Of a stretch of DNA of 22,429 bases, positions 21,515 through 22,429 are shown in pieces. The position numbers and the translations under genes are program-made. A model generated the notes under the pieces. It searched no databases. It worked only from the letters and a program-made list of their open reading frames with translations, and was not told the origin of the DNA. Where the stretch lies: assembly GCA_045648025.1 (NCBI GenBank), contig JAZRNH010000014.1:1-22429 (forward strand), in the 5' to 3' direction. The stretch is from RGIG1681 sp045648025 (GTDB lineage Bacteria; Bacillota; Clostridia; Christensenellales; UBA1242). Numbering within the stretch: position 1 is the first letter of the stretch; every line of letters starts with the position of its first letter.

Positions 21515-22078
21515 TTATTTTTCAGTTTTTGGAGTTTCTGGTTGAGAGGCAAGGGCAGTTTTGATTTTTGCTCCGCCATAAATTGAAAAGAATCCACAAA
21601 GCATTCCAAGAGCTGCATAAACCATCAAAATTCCAAGACCAGTGAATGCTGTTGAAACTGATGAAAGTGGTGAAAGTGAAACACCAAAACCACTAAATGT
21701 TAAAAAGATTCCAGCAAAAACACCTGTGATTGAATTGAGCCAAACTTTTTCTGTTTTGTCAAGCATCATAACAGCTCCGTTAATCAAAAATACACCAAGC
21801 AAACAGCTGATGCTGATGGTTCCAAGATTCAAAGTGAATGAATTGGTGATTGCCATCATAACCATTGCTGAAACATAGCCAATCACAACTCCAATTAAGC
21901 CCTTGATTCTGTCTTTAACAGAAGCTCCATAAAAAATTGTCCAAATTGCAAAGCCAACCCACATAAAAGAGCCACCTTCAACAAAAATTCCACCAATTGC
22001 AGCATCAACCAAATAAAGTGCTGAGGCAATAACCGCAATCAAAAGTGGCATTGCGAACCATTTTAAAAATGTTTTCAT
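21515..22078 (-). CDS. DUF1097-like integral membrane protein
   Basis: This 187-residue protein has about six hydrophobic segments. It starts MKTFLKWFAMPLLIAVIASA and includes FMWVGFAIWTIFYGASVKDR, GVVIGYVSAMVMMAI, GVFAGIFLTFSGFG and a final LGMLCGFFSIYGG, then a short polar C-terminal tail (QPETPKTEK). The size, the Trp/Phe/Tyr-rich second segment and the G-x-FAG-xx-TF motif resemble the DUF1097 family (E. coli YcdZ type), whose function is unknown. This call is from pattern memory only. TAGGAGAAA precedes the ATG, and it has its own promoter. No metabolic neighbour in the window suggests a substrate. Confidence 0.75.
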   Translation of the reverse strand: MKTFLKWFAMPLLIAVIASALYLVDAAIGGIFVEGGSFMWVGFAIWTIFYGASVKDRIKGLIGVVIGYVSAMVMMAITNSFTLNLGTISISCLLGVFLINGAVMMLDKTEKVWLNSITGVFAGIFLTFSGFGVSLSPLSSVSTAFTGLGILMVYAALGMLCGFFSIYGGAKIKTALASQPETPKTEK

Positions 22079-22108
22079 AAAAATTTCTCCTAAGTTAAAT
22101 TTAAGTTA

Positions 22109-22137
22109 ATTTTACTTTTTTAAAAATAAATAATCAA
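22109..22137 (-). promoter_or_regulatory. Probable promoter of the DUF1097-like gene
   Basis: On the minus strand TTGATT (22137-22132) and TAAAAT (22114-22109) are separated by 17 bp. The start near 22102 leaves a ~24-nt leader that contains the RBS. Confidence 0.5.
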
Positions 22138-22160
22138 CTGATTTTAATTGATAAAAAAAA

Positions 22161-22189
22161 TATACAAAAATTTTTCTTTATGTTAAAAT
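22161..22189 (+). promoter_or_regulatory. Possible promoter of the thioesterase gene
   Basis: An extended -10-like TGTTAAAAT (22181-22189) lies 17 bp after a weak -35 (TATACA, 22161-22166). The region is so A/T-rich that other assignments are possible. It is divergent from the promoter at 22109-22137. Confidence 0.35.
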
Positions 22190-22221
22190 TATCTTATAAA
22201 GATAAAATAGGAGAGTTTTTT

Positions 22222-22429
22222 ATGATTGCAGAATATATTCACAAAGTGCAATATTATGAAACTGACAAAATGCAAATTACTCACCATTCAAACTATGCAA
22301 GGTTTATGGAAGAGGCCAGAACTGATTTTATGGAAAAGATTGGTTATAGCTATGAAAGAATGGAAAGAGAAGAGATTTTTTCACCAGTGATTGGATTGCA
22401 TCTTGATTTTAAAAAACCAACCACCTATG
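22222..22429 (+). CDS. Acyl-CoA thioesterase, hotdog fold (3' truncated by window edge)
   Basis: The first 69 codons are present. MIAEYIHKVQYYETDKMQIT then HHSNYARFMEEARTDFMEKI match the 4-hydroxybenzoyl-CoA thioesterase/YbgC family. The catalytic-position Asp (YYETDKMQ, Asp15) and the downstream His-x-x-Tyr pattern before the long hotdog helix (ARFMEEAR) are in place. Such enzymes hydrolyse short or aromatic acyl-CoA thioesters in the cytoplasm; the substrate cannot be told from this part. ATAGGAGAG precedes the ATG. The family is usually about 130-140 residues, so roughly half the gene lies outside the window. Confidence 0.88.
   Translation, partial: MIAEYIHKVQYYETDKMQITHHSNYARFMEEARTDFMEKIGYSYERMEREEIFSPVIGLHLDFKKPTTY

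Noticed and set aside
1..22429. CRISPR arrays, insertion sequences, rRNA genes or prophage genes
   Set aside because: No regularly spaced repeats, transposase or integrase frames, or rRNA-like stretches were found on either strand.

Overview
The window is an AT-rich bacterial chromosome segment read with the standard code (TGG for Trp, TAA/TAG stops, mostly AGA for Arg). Gene order, strong AGGAG ribosome-binding sites, U-tailed intrinsic terminators and a Mg2+ (M-box) riboswitch all suggest a low-GC Firmicute-type organism, probably an uncultured Clostridia/Bacilli-like lineage. I cannot name a genus from the sequence alone.

Positions 1-7180 are the distal half of the S10-spc-alpha ribosomal protein supercluster, all on the + strand: rpsE (5' truncated), rpmD (with a long Ala/Lys/Thr-rich N-terminal extension), rplO, secY, adk, infA (TTG start), rpmJ, rpsM, rpsK, rpsD, rpoA and rplQ, ending at a strong terminator. 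The map gene that often lies between adk and infA is absent. In its place are a hairpin, a near-consensus promoter and a hairpin-rich leader. A second structured leader, including a 22-bp stem, lies between rpmJ and rpsM at the head of the S13-S11-S4-alpha-L17 block, where it could serve as an autoregulatory element.

Positions 7200-12540 hold two cell-envelope genes, each with its own promoter and terminator. One is a nine-TM protein fused to a CotH-type kinase domain. The other is a large MacB/FtsX-type ABC transporter with an EF-hand-like loop in its extracytoplasmic domain. Positions 12558-14504 (- strand) hold mgtE with a duplicated N-terminal domain, preceded by an M-box riboswitch, an intrinsic terminator and a perfect-consensus promoter. 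A divergent gene of unknown function (14601-15761) follows.

Positions 15826-21030 carry the trans-translation module: rnr (RNase R), smpB and ssrA (tmRNA, tag ADNYSVATDVAIAA). A two-gene minus-strand operon of unknown function splits rnr from smpB. The smpB promoter places its start site on the ATG, so the mRNA is probably leaderless. SmpB and tmRNA rescue stalled ribosomes and RNase R degrades the non-stop mRNA, so most of this region forms one ribosome-rescue pathway.

Positions 21030-21510 are a small intergenic islet. It holds a 50-codon gene with its own promoter, RBS and terminator, then a probable independently transcribed minus-strand small RNA of about 125 nt, then a near-copy of the tmRNA terminator preceded by CTCCACCA. 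The window ends with a DUF1097-like membrane protein (- strand) and the start of a hotdog-fold acyl-CoA thioesterase (+ strand). The best candidates for something undescribed are the minus-strand RNA at 21285-21410 and the rpmJ-rpsM leader.
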